From GCA-2688775 sp035288865 (GTDB lineage: Archaea; Nanobdellota; Nanobdellia; Woesearchaeales; GW2011-AR4), in the NCBI GenBank assembly GCA_035288865.1, contig DATDZA010000008.1, positions 1-64,000 of the forward strand: a stretch of 64,000 nucleotides of DNA. Direction: 5' to 3'. The position numbers were made by a program, and so were the translations under genes. The notes under the pieces are model-generated. The model did not search any database and was not told where the DNA came from. It worked only from the letters and a program-made list of their open reading frames with translations. How positions within the stretch are numbered: position 1 is the stretch's first letter; the number at the start of each line of letters is the position of its first letter. This document shows positions 1 through 8,854 of the stretch, one piece after another.

Positions 1-179
1 TCTAGAACATGATAGGGGGCATCGGCATGAGTGCCGGTATGGACAAAAATATCGAGCTTCGATTCATTTGCGCCTTCCTCCAATCTTCTTGTTACAGAAA
101 TTTTTGGCTTCTTATCTGTTCTGTTCTTGTAAATAACCATATCGTTGGAAATTTCTCTCGATATATCGTAAATTTTCAT
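1..179 (-). CDS. Cyclase-family metal hydrolase (kynurenine formamidase-like), partial
   Basis: The reverse strand reads open from an ATG at 179 to the window edge, giving about 59 N-terminal residues. They end in HTGTHADAPYH, which is the metal-binding HxGTHxDxPxH signature of the cyclase/arylformamidase family. The start MKIYDISREIS is also typical of the family (a strand followed by D-x-S/T). Members are Zn- or Mn-dependent hydrolases acting on N-formylkynurenine or other amide and lactone substrates; the substrate here cannot be told. The gene is cut by the window edge, so its length is unknown. It is divergent from the thioredoxin-like gene at 244. Confidence 0.8.
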   Translation of the reverse strand, partial: MKIYDISREISNDMVIYKNRTDKKPKISVTRRLEEGANESKLDIFVHTGTHADAPYHVL

Positions 180-243
180 ATTGTGTTTGTCAATACGTTA
201 TATTTATAAATTATTCGCAATTACCACTCCCCGTGATTGTACG

Positions 244-858
244 ATGAAACCTTTTATAAAGTATGGGGCTATTGGCTTATTATCTGTCGGATTAAGTTTT
301 GCTGCAGGTGCAACAGCAGGATTGTATTATGGGGTGAATGGAGGATATAGGTATGGTTATGAAGACGGTATTAATAATAGACTAAATAATAAGGGTAATG
401 TCAAAAAAGGTGAGCTAGCGCCTGATTTTCATCTCAAGGGATTAGATGGAGAAGTTCACTCCTTATCCATGTATAGGGGCCGACCCGTTATAGTTAATCT
501 CTGGGAGGCTTGGTATCTGCCTTGTAGAGAAGAAATGCCCGAAATAAATAAATTTGCTGGTGATTATGCTGGCAAGGTGGCAGTTCTTGCAGTAACTCGT
601 GATGATAATCATGGGCAAAGTAAGCATGCGCACTATGAAGATTTCGTAAATTCACAAGGGCTTGAATCAATTAAAGTTTTATTAGATACAGCCGGTAAAG
701 TAGATGATGATTATGAAGTTGAGGTCCTGCCAACTACATTTATTATTGATTCAGCCGGAAGAGTTGCGGCAAGTCAAAGGGGCATGGCAGATTTTAACGA
801 AGGCGGGCCTGTAAGAAAAACAATAGATGATTTGTTAAAAACAAAAGTCGAAAAATAA
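244..858 (+). CDS. Membrane-anchored thioredoxin-like (TlpA/ResA-type) protein with altered active site
   Basis: The protein has 204 residues. An N-terminal hydrophobic segment (about residues 7-27) looks like a signal anchor, followed by a linker and a TlpA/ResA/AhpC-like fold. Visible marks are GELAPDFHLKGLDGE, GRPVIVNLWEAW, REEMPE, and the cis-proline region VLPTTFIIDSAGR. The usual WCxxC motif reads WYLPC, so the first, nucleophilic cysteine is replaced by Tyr and normal disulfide exchange is unlikely. The ATG at 244 is preferred to an upstream start because a TATA-like box lies at about 201-210. It could be a peroxiredoxin-like or redox-dead binding protein. Confidence 0.75.
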   Translation: MKPFIKYGAIGLLSVGLSFAAGATAGLYYGVNGGYRYGYEDGINNRLNNKGNVKKGELAPDFHLKGLDGEVHSLSMYRGRPVIVNLWEAWYLPCREEMPEINKFAGDYAGKVAVLAVTRDDNHGQSKHAHYEDFVNSQGLESIKVLLDTAGKVDDDYEVEVLPTTFIIDSAGRVAASQRGMADFNEGGPVRKTIDDLLKTKVEK

Positions 859-864
859 AGTGAC

Positions 865-2373
865 TTACTTCTCCAGCTGGTCTGCATAAGCGGGCCTCTT
901 TGGCTCAACCCATTTCCTGCCATCCCTCTCAATTAATTTATCCGCTTCCTTTGGTCCCCAGGTTCCGGCATTATACATTTTGAGTTTTAAATTTTTAATA
1001 TTTTTCAAAACAGCATCAATTAATTTCCATGAATTCTCGACTTCATCCCATCTAGTAAATAAAGTTTGGTCGCCAATCATAACATCGTAAAGCAGCCTTT
1101 CATATGCCTCAGGAGAATTCGGGCCGAATTTGCATTCATGGCAGAAGTCCATTTCAACATTATCAATTATTACTTTATTCCCCGGGACTTTTGCATTGAA
1201 CTGCAAAGTAATTCCTTCATATGGCTGGACCCTTATAATCATCATATTTTTCTCCGGATTTGATTTTGAAAACAGGCCGAAAGGCACATGCCTGTAAACT
1301 ATTGCAATCTCCGTTGATTTGTCTTTCAGCCTTTTTCCCGTCCTTAAATAAAACGGAACGCCTTTCCACATTTCGTTGAAAATTTCAAGTTTCAGCGCAA
1401 CATACGTTTCCGTGCAGGAATATTTATCAACTTCAGGCTCATTCCTGTAGGAAATTACTTTTTTATTTTCAACGACACCGCCAGTGTATTGCCCGATGAT
1501 AATGTCCTTTGACAAATATTTTAATTTTGGAATTGATTTAAGGACTTTTACTTTTTCGTTCTTTACATCGTCGGCATTCATTGTTTTGGGAGCGGCCATT
1601 CCCACCAAGCTGAGCAGCTGCATCATGTGATTCTGAATGACATCCCTTAAAGCGCCCGCCTTGTCATAATAATCTCCGCGATTCTCAACGCCAAGAGTCT
1701 CGGCAACCGTGACCTGAATATGATCTATATACATCTTGTTCCATAGTGGCTCGAAAATGCTGTTGGCAAATCTTAGAACCAATAAATTCTGCACAAGCTC
1801 CTTAGCCATGTAGTGGTCAATTCTGTAAACCTGCTTCTCGTCGAATACTTTTCTTATGTACTTATTTAGTTTTTTTGCGGATTCCAAATCAGAGCCAAAC
1901 GGCTTCTCAAACATTATCCTGTTGTATGGTTTGCCAGGACTCTGCCTCTCCGCAAGCCCGGCTGACTTAATATTGCCAATGATTGTTCCTATCAGACCTG
2001 AAGGAACTGCAAGATAGAAAATTCTCTCGCAATGCGCGCATTTATCACCGGAAAGACTTTCAATTTTTGATTTAAGGGAAGAATACCCGTCCAAAGCCGT
2101 GAAATTGATTCGATGATAGATTATCCTCGACAGTACTTTTCTTAAAATTTCGTCCTTAACGTTTATTCTTGAAAATTTTTTTATTGAGTTTGCAGCGCCT
2201 TTCCTGTACTGCGCGTTAGTTATTTTCTTTCTTGCGATGCATATAATCCTGAAATTTTCTTTTAGCTGCCGTTCCTGCTCGAGAAAATAAAATGCGGGCA
2301 ATAGTTTCCTGTTTGTCAAATCTCCAGTTGCCCCAAAAATAGTAAAAATACAGCTGCATTCTTTCATTTTCAT
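865..2373 (-). CDS. zwf: Glucose-6-phosphate 1-dehydrogenase
   Basis: This 502-residue protein should oxidise glucose 6-phosphate to 6-phosphogluconolactone with NADP, the first step of the oxidative pentose phosphate pathway. The N-terminal Rossmann segment contains FGATGDLTNRKLLPAFY, matching the GASGDLA-x-K-L-x-P pattern. The active-site signature RIDHYMAKE is present, with Ala where Gly is usual. VQNHMMQL-type, EIAIVYR and NAGTWGPKEAD regions also fit, and the length is normal. A TATA-like box near 2398-2407 supports the start at 2373. Neither 6-phosphogluconolactonase nor gnd is in the window. The bacterial-type enzyme is uncommon in archaea, so lateral acquisition is likely. Confidence 0.95.
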   Translation of the reverse strand: MKMKECSCIFTIFGATGDLTNRKLLPAFYFLEQERQLKENFRIICIARKKITNAQYRKGAANSIKKFSRINVKDEILRKVLSRIIYHRINFTALDGYSSLKSKIESLSGDKCAHCERIFYLAVPSGLIGTIIGNIKSAGLAERQSPGKPYNRIMFEKPFGSDLESAKKLNKYIRKVFDEKQVYRIDHYMAKELVQNLLVLRFANSIFEPLWNKMYIDHIQVTVAETLGVENRGDYYDKAGALRDVIQNHMMQLLSLVGMAAPKTMNADDVKNEKVKVLKSIPKLKYLSKDIIIGQYTGGVVENKKVISYRNEPEVDKYSCTETYVALKLEIFNEMWKGVPFYLRTGKRLKDKSTEIAIVYRHVPFGLFSKSNPEKNMMIIRVQPYEGITLQFNAKVPGNKVIIDNVEMDFCHECKFGPNSPEAYERLLYDVMIGDQTLFTRWDEVENSWKLIDAVLKNIKNLKLKMYNAGTWGPKEADKLIERDGRKWVEPKRPAYADQLEK

Positions 2374-2451
2374 TTATTAATTTAATTTATTTTCCTTTTT
2401 ATATTTAGTTTTTTTAATTTATGCATTTGTGCTATATTATTTGTCGCTATA

Positions 2452-3540
2452 TTAATAGTCGGATTTATTAATATTTTTATTTTTGGCTATTTTAATTAAT
2501 TCAGCTCCGGCAACTCCCGCTCCAATCAGCCCGGCATTTAAGCTTAATACCAAATAAATTGGGATTTTTTTCAAAACATGCGATAATTTGCTATTCTGTT
2601 CAAACATTTTAACGAACTCATTATCAAAAATCTCCCGGTTTTTTGGCGCTATTCCTCCGGCAATGTAAATTCCGCCAAAAGGCAGGGCATCAAGTGCAAA
2701 ATTTCTTGCGAATCCAGCGTAAATCTTCCTGAAAATTCTGAAAGTTTCATTACATGTTCTGTCAATTTTCCGATATTTTGATATTAATTCCGGCTTGGTT
2801 TTTGACCTGTCAATCTCTCTTGTGTAATCTGTTTCCTTAAATTTCTTGTCATTTCTGACAAAATTGAAAATATTTACGATGCCATTTCCTGACAAAAGAT
2901 CTCCGTAGATTATATTGTATTTCATTTTTTGATGCATAAAATTTATTAATTCAAAATCTCTACCGTCCTGCGCTGCAAAATCGCTGTTGCCTGCTTCTGA
3001 TGACACAGGAAAATATGAATTCTTATTCTTATCATACAGCAATACCACTTTTCCCAGTCCAGTTCCCGCGCCGATAACCAGAATTGTGGCCTTCTGCACT
3101 TTCTTTGCAGTTTTTACAACAGAAAGCTGCCATTTCTTTAGAGAATTGATCATGTATCCAATTGCTTCAAAATCATTCATTAAAATTATTTTTTTCAATA
3201 TCGTCTTCCTTTTTAATTCTTTTTTTGATATAGACCACTTTATGTTTGTCATCTTTACATTATCTCGTTCCGGAGATAATGCGCCTGCTATCCCAAATGA
3301 TGCGTTTTCTATTTTTATTTTGTAATCTTTTTTAACTAAATTGAGAACAAAATTAATTGCTTCGTAAACCGAACTCAAATCTTTATTCTTGAAATGAAAA
3401 GATATGATCAAATCCGCAGATTTATTTTTTACACCGAATATTCCAAGATGGGTGTTTGTTGCACCTATATCCCCGCCTAGAATAAACTCCCGATAACCGT
3501 TTTCGCTGAATTTCTTATGATCTTTTTTGAGAAACTGCAT
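2452..3540 (-). CDS. glk: Glucokinase (E. coli Glk-type)
   Basis: The 362-residue product is predicted to phosphorylate glucose to glucose 6-phosphate with ATP. The phosphate-binding loop GGDIGATNTHLGIF, the NDFEAIGY segment, the adenosine motif VIGAGTGLGKV, SSEAGNSDFAAQ and the C-terminal GGIYIAGGIAP all follow the Glk family (PF02685) in order. It is not a ROK kinase, since the ROK zinc-binding cysteines are absent. A TATA-like element at about 3563-3570 suits the start at 3540. It lies just upstream of zwf on the same strand, so the pair may feed glucose into the oxidative pentose phosphate route that supplies ribose for the PRPP-using genes in this window. Confidence 0.9.
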   Translation of the reverse strand: MQFLKKDHKKFSENGYREFILGGDIGATNTHLGIFGVKNKSADLIISFHFKNKDLSSVYEAINFVLNLVKKDYKIKIENASFGIAGALSPERDNVKMTNIKWSISKKELKRKTILKKIILMNDFEAIGYMINSLKKWQLSVVKTAKKVQKATILVIGAGTGLGKVVLLYDKNKNSYFPVSSEAGNSDFAAQDGRDFELINFMHQKMKYNIIYGDLLSGNGIVNIFNFVRNDKKFKETDYTREIDRSKTKPELISKYRKIDRTCNETFRIFRKIYAGFARNFALDALPFGGIYIAGGIAPKNREIFDNEFVKMFEQNSKLSHVLKKIPIYLVLSLNAGLIGAGVAGAELIKIAKNKNINKSDY

Positions 3541-3571
3541 ATTGATTAATTATAATATGTTATATAAAAAT

Positions 3572-4147
3572 TTATGTTTTAAATTTAGTAATATTACTTA
3601 TTTTAACCAGCTTATTGAGTTTTTTCAAATCCTGTTCCAGTACTTTCTTTAATAATGGGAATCTTAAAGCCGCAGAGGGGTGATAGGTAATAAGATAAAT
3701 TATTTCATTTTTCTCAATTATTTTTCCGTGCTCTTTTTTTACGGATATCGGTTCTTCAAAATTAGCTAAAGTTGCAACTCTGCCAAGCAGGACAATTATT
3801 TTTGGATTAATGATTTTTAACTGTTTTTCAAGATGAGTTTTTCCGTGTTTTATATCTTCTGCTGACGGCGTTCCTTTCAGTGGCAGGTATTTTACCGGAT
3901 TTGTGATGAAAATTTCTTTTTCATCAATCCCTATATTTTTTATTATTGACCTCAGTAATTTTCCAGCCCTGCCGATGAACGGCTTTCCAGTTTCGGCCTC
4001 ATTTCTTCCGGGTGCCTCTCCGATAAAGACAAGTTCAGCATATGCGTTTCCTTCTCCAGGAACAGCTTTTCCGGTTTTGCCCTGCCTGCATATTTTACAT
4101 TTCTCAATTTCTTTCGCTATCTGCTGCAGTAGAGATTTTTTGTCCAT
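3572..4147 (-). CDS. Family 4-type uracil-DNA glycosylase lacking half of the Fe-S cysteines
   Basis: The 191-residue protein should remove uracil from DNA. GEAPGRNEAETGKPFIGRAG and the late TYHPSAALR motif identify the family 4 UDG fold. Canonical members hold a 4Fe-4S cluster with two N-terminal and two central cysteines. Here only the N-terminal CKIC pair is present; the usual VKC-RPP segment reads VKYLPLKGTP and the fourth cysteine is a Gly (IKHGKTHL). The cluster may therefore be missing or altered. The ATG at 4147 is preferred over 4162 because it fits the divergent promoter shared with folC. Confidence 0.88.
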   Translation of the reverse strand: MDKKSLLQQIAKEIEKCKICRQGKTGKAVPGEGNAYAELVFIGEAPGRNEAETGKPFIGRAGKLLRSIIKNIGIDEKEIFITNPVKYLPLKGTPSAEDIKHGKTHLEKQLKIINPKIIVLLGRVATLANFEEPISVKKEHGKIIEKNEIIYLITYHPSAALRFPLLKKVLEQDLKKLNKLVKISNITKFKT

Positions 4148-4191
4148 GATGATTGACAACATTTATTAATTTATTAATTTATGCACTTGCT

Positions 4192-5388
4192 ATGGATTAT
4201 AAAAAAATGCTTGCCTATCTGTACAGCCTTGAAACCCATGAAGTAAAGCTCGGATTAGAAAGAATACAATCGCTGCTTGACAGAATTGGGAACCCTGAGA
4301 AACGGCTGAAATGCATTCATGTGGCAGGAACTAATGGGAAGGGGAGTGTCTGCGCTATGATTCAATCAATTTTGATGGAAGCAGGCTACAAAGTGGGCAT
4401 GTACACTAGCCCACACCTAAGAAATTTCAATGAAAGGATAAGAATTAATAATCATTTTATAACTGACGTGGAGGTTGTTGATTATTTTCTAAAAATAAAG
4501 CCGTACATGGCGGATCAGAGTTTTTTTGAGGTCACAACTGCCATGGCTTTTCTTTATTTTAAGGAACGCAAAGTTGATTATGCTGTTATGGAAGTCGGAT
4601 TGGGCGGCAGATTGGACGCAACTAATGTTTTAAATCCTTTAATCTCTATAATAACCAACATTAGTTTGGAACATGTTGAGTTTCTTGGTAACTCAATTGA
4701 AAAAATTGCTTATGAAAAAGCCGGAATAATAAAACAAAATATTCCAGTTGTTACCGGAGCAAAAGGAAAAGCTTTGAAAGTTATTAGAAAAATTGCTAAT
4801 GAAAGAAATGCGCCATTAACTTTGCCGGAAAAATTTAATGATGTTAATTTTAAGAATTTAAATGGGAGTTTTCAACAGCAGAATAAAGATATTGCAATGA
4901 CGGCAATTTATATTTTAAAGTACTCCGGCAGTATTAAATTAAATGAAAATCAAATTAAAAATGGAATTATGAATGCAAAATGGCCCGGCAGGCTGGATTT
5001 TATTGCGAAAAACGTTTTAATTGACAGTGCCCACAATCCCGGCGGGTTTAGAGTTTTAAAAAAAGAATTAATGATTTTTAAAATACAAAGAAAAATCCAA
5101 AATGTTATTTTTGTTGTAGGTTTTCAGAACGATAAAGATATTGATGAAATTTTTAAAATAATTGGTCCTCTCGCATCAAGTATCATATTTACTAAATCCG
5201 GTAATACGAAAGCGGCAAAAACCAAAGATTTGCTGAGAACTTTTGATAAAATAAATAAAAATCACAAGATAAATAAAAAAATAATAAATAATCCAAAAAA
5301 TGCCATGGATTATGCAAAGAAAATAGCTGAACAGAATGATTTGGTTGTTGTAACCGGCTCAATTTATATGATTGGGGAGATGTTATAA
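4192..5388 (+). CDS. folC: Folylpolyglutamate synthase / dihydrofolate synthase
   Basis: A 398-residue Mur-ligase-type enzyme that adds glutamate to folates (or to dihydropteroate) using ATP. The P-loop is VAGTNGKGSVCAMI, followed by GMYTSPHLRNFNERI, the VMEVGLGGRLDATN motif, and the C-terminal ligase domain with DSAHNPGG. These are in the normal FolC order and the length is typical. The start at 4192 is chosen over 4153 because the family begins at about MDYKKMLAYL and an AT-rich TATA-like region (4163-4180) lies 30 bp before it. That region also serves the divergent uracil-DNA glycosylase gene. FolC is patchy in archaea. Confidence 0.93.
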   Translation: MDYKKMLAYLYSLETHEVKLGLERIQSLLDRIGNPEKRLKCIHVAGTNGKGSVCAMIQSILMEAGYKVGMYTSPHLRNFNERIRINNHFITDVEVVDYFLKIKPYMADQSFFEVTTAMAFLYFKERKVDYAVMEVGLGGRLDATNVLNPLISIITNISLEHVEFLGNSIEKIAYEKAGIIKQNIPVVTGAKGKALKVIRKIANERNAPLTLPEKFNDVNFKNLNGSFQQQNKDIAMTAIYILKYSGSIKLNENQIKNGIMNAKWPGRLDFIAKNVLIDSAHNPGGFRVLKKELMIFKIQRKIQNVIFVVGFQNDKDIDEIFKIIGPLASSIIFTKSGNTKAAKTKDLLRTFDKINKNHKINKKIINNPKNAMDYAKKIAEQNDLVVVTGSIYMIGEML

Positions 5389-5451
5389 TCTTCTCATTTT
5401 GTAGTAGTAAAAATTGGATAAATTTATAAAGCGTTGGGGTTATGCCACAGT

Positions 5452-6318
5452 ATGCGCATCCTGGTATTAAGTGATATTCACTCAAATCTTTCTGCATTAG
5501 AGGCAGTTCTTGCCCATTCCAAAACATATGGAAAATTTGATGTTAAATTATGTGCAGGTGATATTGTTGGATACGGGCCCGAGCCTAATGAATGCGTCCA
5601 GATGATTAAGGACCGTGGATTCATAGCAAGGCTCGGCAATCATGACAGGGCAGTAATTGATGGAAGCTATCAAGGTTTCCATATCCATGCTCAGAATGCG
5701 GTAAGGCATAATCAATCAGTTTTAACAAAGGCAAGCAGAAGCTATCTTGAAAACCTTGCAAGTCTTCCTTTTATTGGTAAGGAATATGCGATGGTCCACG
5801 GAAGTTTCGCTGGGGTTGGCCCTCAATCTTTTTCAGGTAAAAGCTTTTTCGAGGATATCTACATTTTTGAAGATAATGATGCAGCTGAAGCAATGAAGGC
5901 TTTGACTGCCGAAGAAGCATACGGAAACCCACGACTGGGAATAATAGGGCATACTCATCTACCCACATTTGCAAGCGGATGGGTAGGCATTCCGAAAGGT
6001 TTTGTGCCTTTAGAATTTGATACTGCCATGATAGAAAGAAAAGAAATCCAGCCTGATACCTCGCCAACGTTAAACCCGGAAACTAAAGATTGGAGATATA
6101 TTTCTTTATTTAACCCAGGTTCTGTGGGGCAACCAAGGGGAAATGATCCAAGGGCCTCATATGGTGTTGTAACAATCACAAAAGATAGAATTATATTGGT
6201 ATATAACCGAGTTGATTATAACATTGATGCAACCCAGAAAAAAATGAAGGAATTTGGATTGCAAGGAGATGTAGGTTTTACCAAATTCCTTATAGATAGA
6301 TTAAGCGTGGGCAGATAA
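5452..6318 (+). CDS. Calcineurin-like metallophosphoesterase (YfcE/MJ0936-like)
   Basis: The 288-residue protein carries the full metallophosphoesterase motif set: DIHSN near the N terminus, GDIVGYGPEP, LGNHDRA, MVHGS and GHTHLP. These residues bind two metal ions and hydrolyse phosphoesters. The GYGP form after GDxx is typical of the YfcE/MJ0936 subfamily of phosphodiesterases of uncertain substrate. The TTTATAAA box at 5423-5430 is 29 bp before the ATG at 5452, which fits a leaderless transcript and rules against the upstream TTG start. It stands alone between folC and purL. Confidence 0.88.
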   Translation: MRILVLSDIHSNLSALEAVLAHSKTYGKFDVKLCAGDIVGYGPEPNECVQMIKDRGFIARLGNHDRAVIDGSYQGFHIHAQNAVRHNQSVLTKASRSYLENLASLPFIGKEYAMVHGSFAGVGPQSFSGKSFFEDIYIFEDNDAAEAMKALTAEEAYGNPRLGIIGHTHLPTFASGWVGIPKGFVPLEFDTAMIERKEIQPDTSPTLNPETKDWRYISLFNPGSVGQPRGNDPRASYGVVTITKDRIILVYNRVDYNIDATQKKMKEFGLQGDVGFTKFLIDRLSVGR

Positions 6319-6379
6319 CAAATTAACTTTTTCCGCAATCTATTTATATCACTACTTCTAACAAAAACATTGTGAGAAA

Positions 6380-8725
6380 ATGGGAGATGTTGACATAGAG
6401 CTCATTGACATAAAATCCATGTCTGACACTTCCACGCATGAATTTCTCAAGAAAAATACTATTGCATTAAACCTCTTTGAAGCAAGAAGAGTTATTGATT
6501 TAATCGGCAGAAATCCCACAATAACAGAATTATATATTTTTAACACGCAATGGAGCGAGCATAGCTCTTACAAGAGCAGCAGGGCTGTTTTGAAAGCATT
6601 ATTGCCAACACAGGCTCCAAACGTAATTCTTGGACCTGTTGAAGATTCAGGGATTGTTGAATTGGGATATTTGAATGGGGAAAGATATGGGATTGTTGTA
6701 AGCCATGAAAGCCATAATCATCCTTCTCAAGTTGTCCCATATGAGGGAGCCGCAACTGGCGTTGGGGGAATCATAAGAGATGTCTTATGCATGGGCGCAA
6801 AGGTTATTGCAACTGCCGACATGCTAAGATTTGGAAGTCCAAATGGAAAAAATAAAAATCGTGTAAAATATATTGCAAATGAAGTAATTAACGGAATTGC
6901 AGGCTATGGTGACGCAGTTGGTATTCCTAATATTGCCGGCGATATTTATTTTAACGATTCTTTTGATGAAAATTGCCTTGTTAATGTTGTTTGCCTCGGG
7001 ATTGTGAAAGAAAAAAATATCATTCACAGCTATGCTCCAAAAAATGCCGCGGGCTATGATATCATTATAGTAGGGAAAGGTACAGACAATTCTGGATTTG
7101 GTGGCGCAGCTTTCGCGTCTTTGATTTTGGACGAAAAAGACCGTGAAAATAACCGCGGTGCTGTGCAGGTCCCAGACCCATTTTTGAAAAATGTAATTAT
7201 AAGGGCCACTTATAATGTTTTTGAAGAAGCCAGAAAGAGAAATGTGGAGCTAGGATTTAAAGACATGGGGGCTGGCGGAATTATGTGCAGCACTTCAGAA
7301 TTGTGCGCTGATTCAGATTTTGGAGCAGACATTGATTTGAGCAAGGTGAATGTATCGATGCCAAATCTTCCGGATTATATAATTGCAAATTCCGAAACGC
7401 AGGAAAGATTCACATGGATTTGCCCGCCTTCATTTACAAAAACTCTTTTGAAAATTTATAATGAAGATTATGAACTTCCGAATATAAGTTTGGGTGCAGG
7501 CGCATTTGTAATTGGTAGTGTCACAAAGCAGCAGGATTATATTTTAAGGCACGATGGCAAGATTATCTGTAATGTTCCGATAAAAGTTGTTACACAGGGA
7601 ATAAAATATGACCGCGAGAAAAAAGCCCCAAGAAGAAATTTTAAGGAGCCAAATTTACAGGAGCCAAATGATTATAACAAAGCAATTCTTTCTGTTCTAA
7701 GACATCCCAACGTCGCGAATAAATCAAAAGCTTACAAACATTATGATACAAGCGTAATGGGAAATGCAGTAATTGAAACTGGATATGCTGACGCTGGCGT
7801 GATTAAAGCTGTTGAGAACGGAACTTTTGGAGTTGCATTAAAATGCGATTCAAATCCAAAATACTCGAGAATCGACCCTTATTGGGGGGCGGTGAATTCA
7901 GTTGCCGAGTCGATGAGAAATATCGCGGCGGTTGGTGCAGTTCCAAGCGCTATAACCGACTGCCTTAATTACGGCAATCCCGAAAATCCGGAAGCATTCT
8001 ATGATTTTTATGAAGGTGCCAGGGGTGTTGGCGACGCTGCGAAAAATTTATTTTACAAGGGAACCAAATTTCCTGTGCCGGTAATTTCCGGAAATGTCAG
8101 TTTTTATAACGAGTCTGCTTCCGGGAAATCTGTTGACCCTTCACCGGTAATTGCATGCATTGGGGTTCTGAAAGACTACAGCAAGGCAATTACAATGAAG
8201 ATTAAAAAAGAAAATTCGGCGTTGTTTATGATTGGAGAAAGAAAAGATGAATTAGGCGGCTCAGTTTATTATGATTTGAATAATGAAACCGGCTCCGTTG
8301 TCCCAATAATTGATTTTGAGAAAGAGAGAAACCGGATTTATGTTATTATAGATGCAATCAATTCCGGCTTGTTTTTGTCCTGCCATGATATTTCTGATGG
8401 CGGCCTGGCTACGACAATTTCAGAAATGATTTTGGGGGGAGATGCAGACGGAGAAATAGGGGCTGAAATTAATCTGGATTTTACTGATTTAAGAAATGAC
8501 AGAAGTTTATTTTCAGAAAGTTCGGGATTTGTTTTTGAGGTTGAAAATAAAAATATCGATAAATTAAAAATATTATTTAAATTTTACAAAATAAATTTAA
8601 TAGAATTGGGAAAAACAAAAGGAAAGAGTTTGGCAATAAATAAATCAAGCAAAAAAATATCTGACTTGCCGATTTCAAAATTAAAAGAAGCTTGGATGAA
8701 CGGGTTTGCGGAAGCGCTGGAGTAA
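6380..8725 (+). CDS. purL: Phosphoribosylformylglycinamidine synthase subunit PurL
   Basis: The 781-residue ATP-dependent synthetase subunit converts FGAR to FGAM in purine biosynthesis, using ammonia from PurQ and docked by PurS. FNTQWSEHSSYKSS, SHESHNHPSQVVPYEGAATG, GDAVGIPNIAGD, FKDMGAGGI and the second half with NPVIS-like SGNVSFYNES and CHDISDGGLA are all in the expected order for the small-type PurL (about 720-780 residues). A TATA-like element sits about 30 bp upstream (ctatttatatc). It is the first gene of purL-purQ-purS. Confidence 0.96.
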   Translation: MGDVDIELIDIKSMSDTSTHEFLKKNTIALNLFEARRVIDLIGRNPTITELYIFNTQWSEHSSYKSSRAVLKALLPTQAPNVILGPVEDSGIVELGYLNGERYGIVVSHESHNHPSQVVPYEGAATGVGGIIRDVLCMGAKVIATADMLRFGSPNGKNKNRVKYIANEVINGIAGYGDAVGIPNIAGDIYFNDSFDENCLVNVVCLGIVKEKNIIHSYAPKNAAGYDIIIVGKGTDNSGFGGAAFASLILDEKDRENNRGAVQVPDPFLKNVIIRATYNVFEEARKRNVELGFKDMGAGGIMCSTSELCADSDFGADIDLSKVNVSMPNLPDYIIANSETQERFTWICPPSFTKTLLKIYNEDYELPNISLGAGAFVIGSVTKQQDYILRHDGKIICNVPIKVVTQGIKYDREKKAPRRNFKEPNLQEPNDYNKAILSVLRHPNVANKSKAYKHYDTSVMGNAVIETGYADAGVIKAVENGTFGVALKCDSNPKYSRIDPYWGAVNSVAESMRNIAAVGAVPSAITDCLNYGNPENPEAFYDFYEGARGVGDAAKNLFYKGTKFPVPVISGNVSFYNESASGKSVDPSPVIACIGVLKDYSKAITMKIKKENSALFMIGERKDELGGSVYYDLNNETGSVVPIIDFEKERNRIYVIIDAINSGLFLSCHDISDGGLATTISEMILGGDADGEIGAEINLDFTDLRNDRSLFSESSGFVFEVENKNIDKLKILFKFYKINLIELGKTKGKSLAINKSSKKISDLPISKLKEAWMNGFAEALE

Positions 8726-8752
8726 AACAACCTTTCCGCGAGTTGACGGCGG

Positions 8753-8777
8753 GAAACTTTTTGATATAAAAAGTTTC
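8753..8777. repeat. Perfect 10-bp inverted repeat between purL and purQ
   Basis: The arms are gaaacttttt and aaaaagtttc around the 5-nt loop gatat, 28 bp after the purL stop. It lies in a 129-bp gap that is longer than other gaps in this operon. The loop side also reads as a TATA-like gatataaaaag. It may be a weak processing or termination hairpin, or part of a dispersed intergenic element; no other copy was seen in this window. Confidence 0.6.
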
Positions 8778-8854
8778 ATCAAAAACTGGAGGCTTCGCTT
8801 TGCTCAGCCCCCTTAGAAAAGGAAAATTAACAATCAAAAATTTAAAACCAAAAA

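Noticed and set aside
9..209. Forward-strand open frame of 66 codons at the window start
   Set aside because: It is the shadow of the reverse-strand cyclase gene, whose metal motif is clear.
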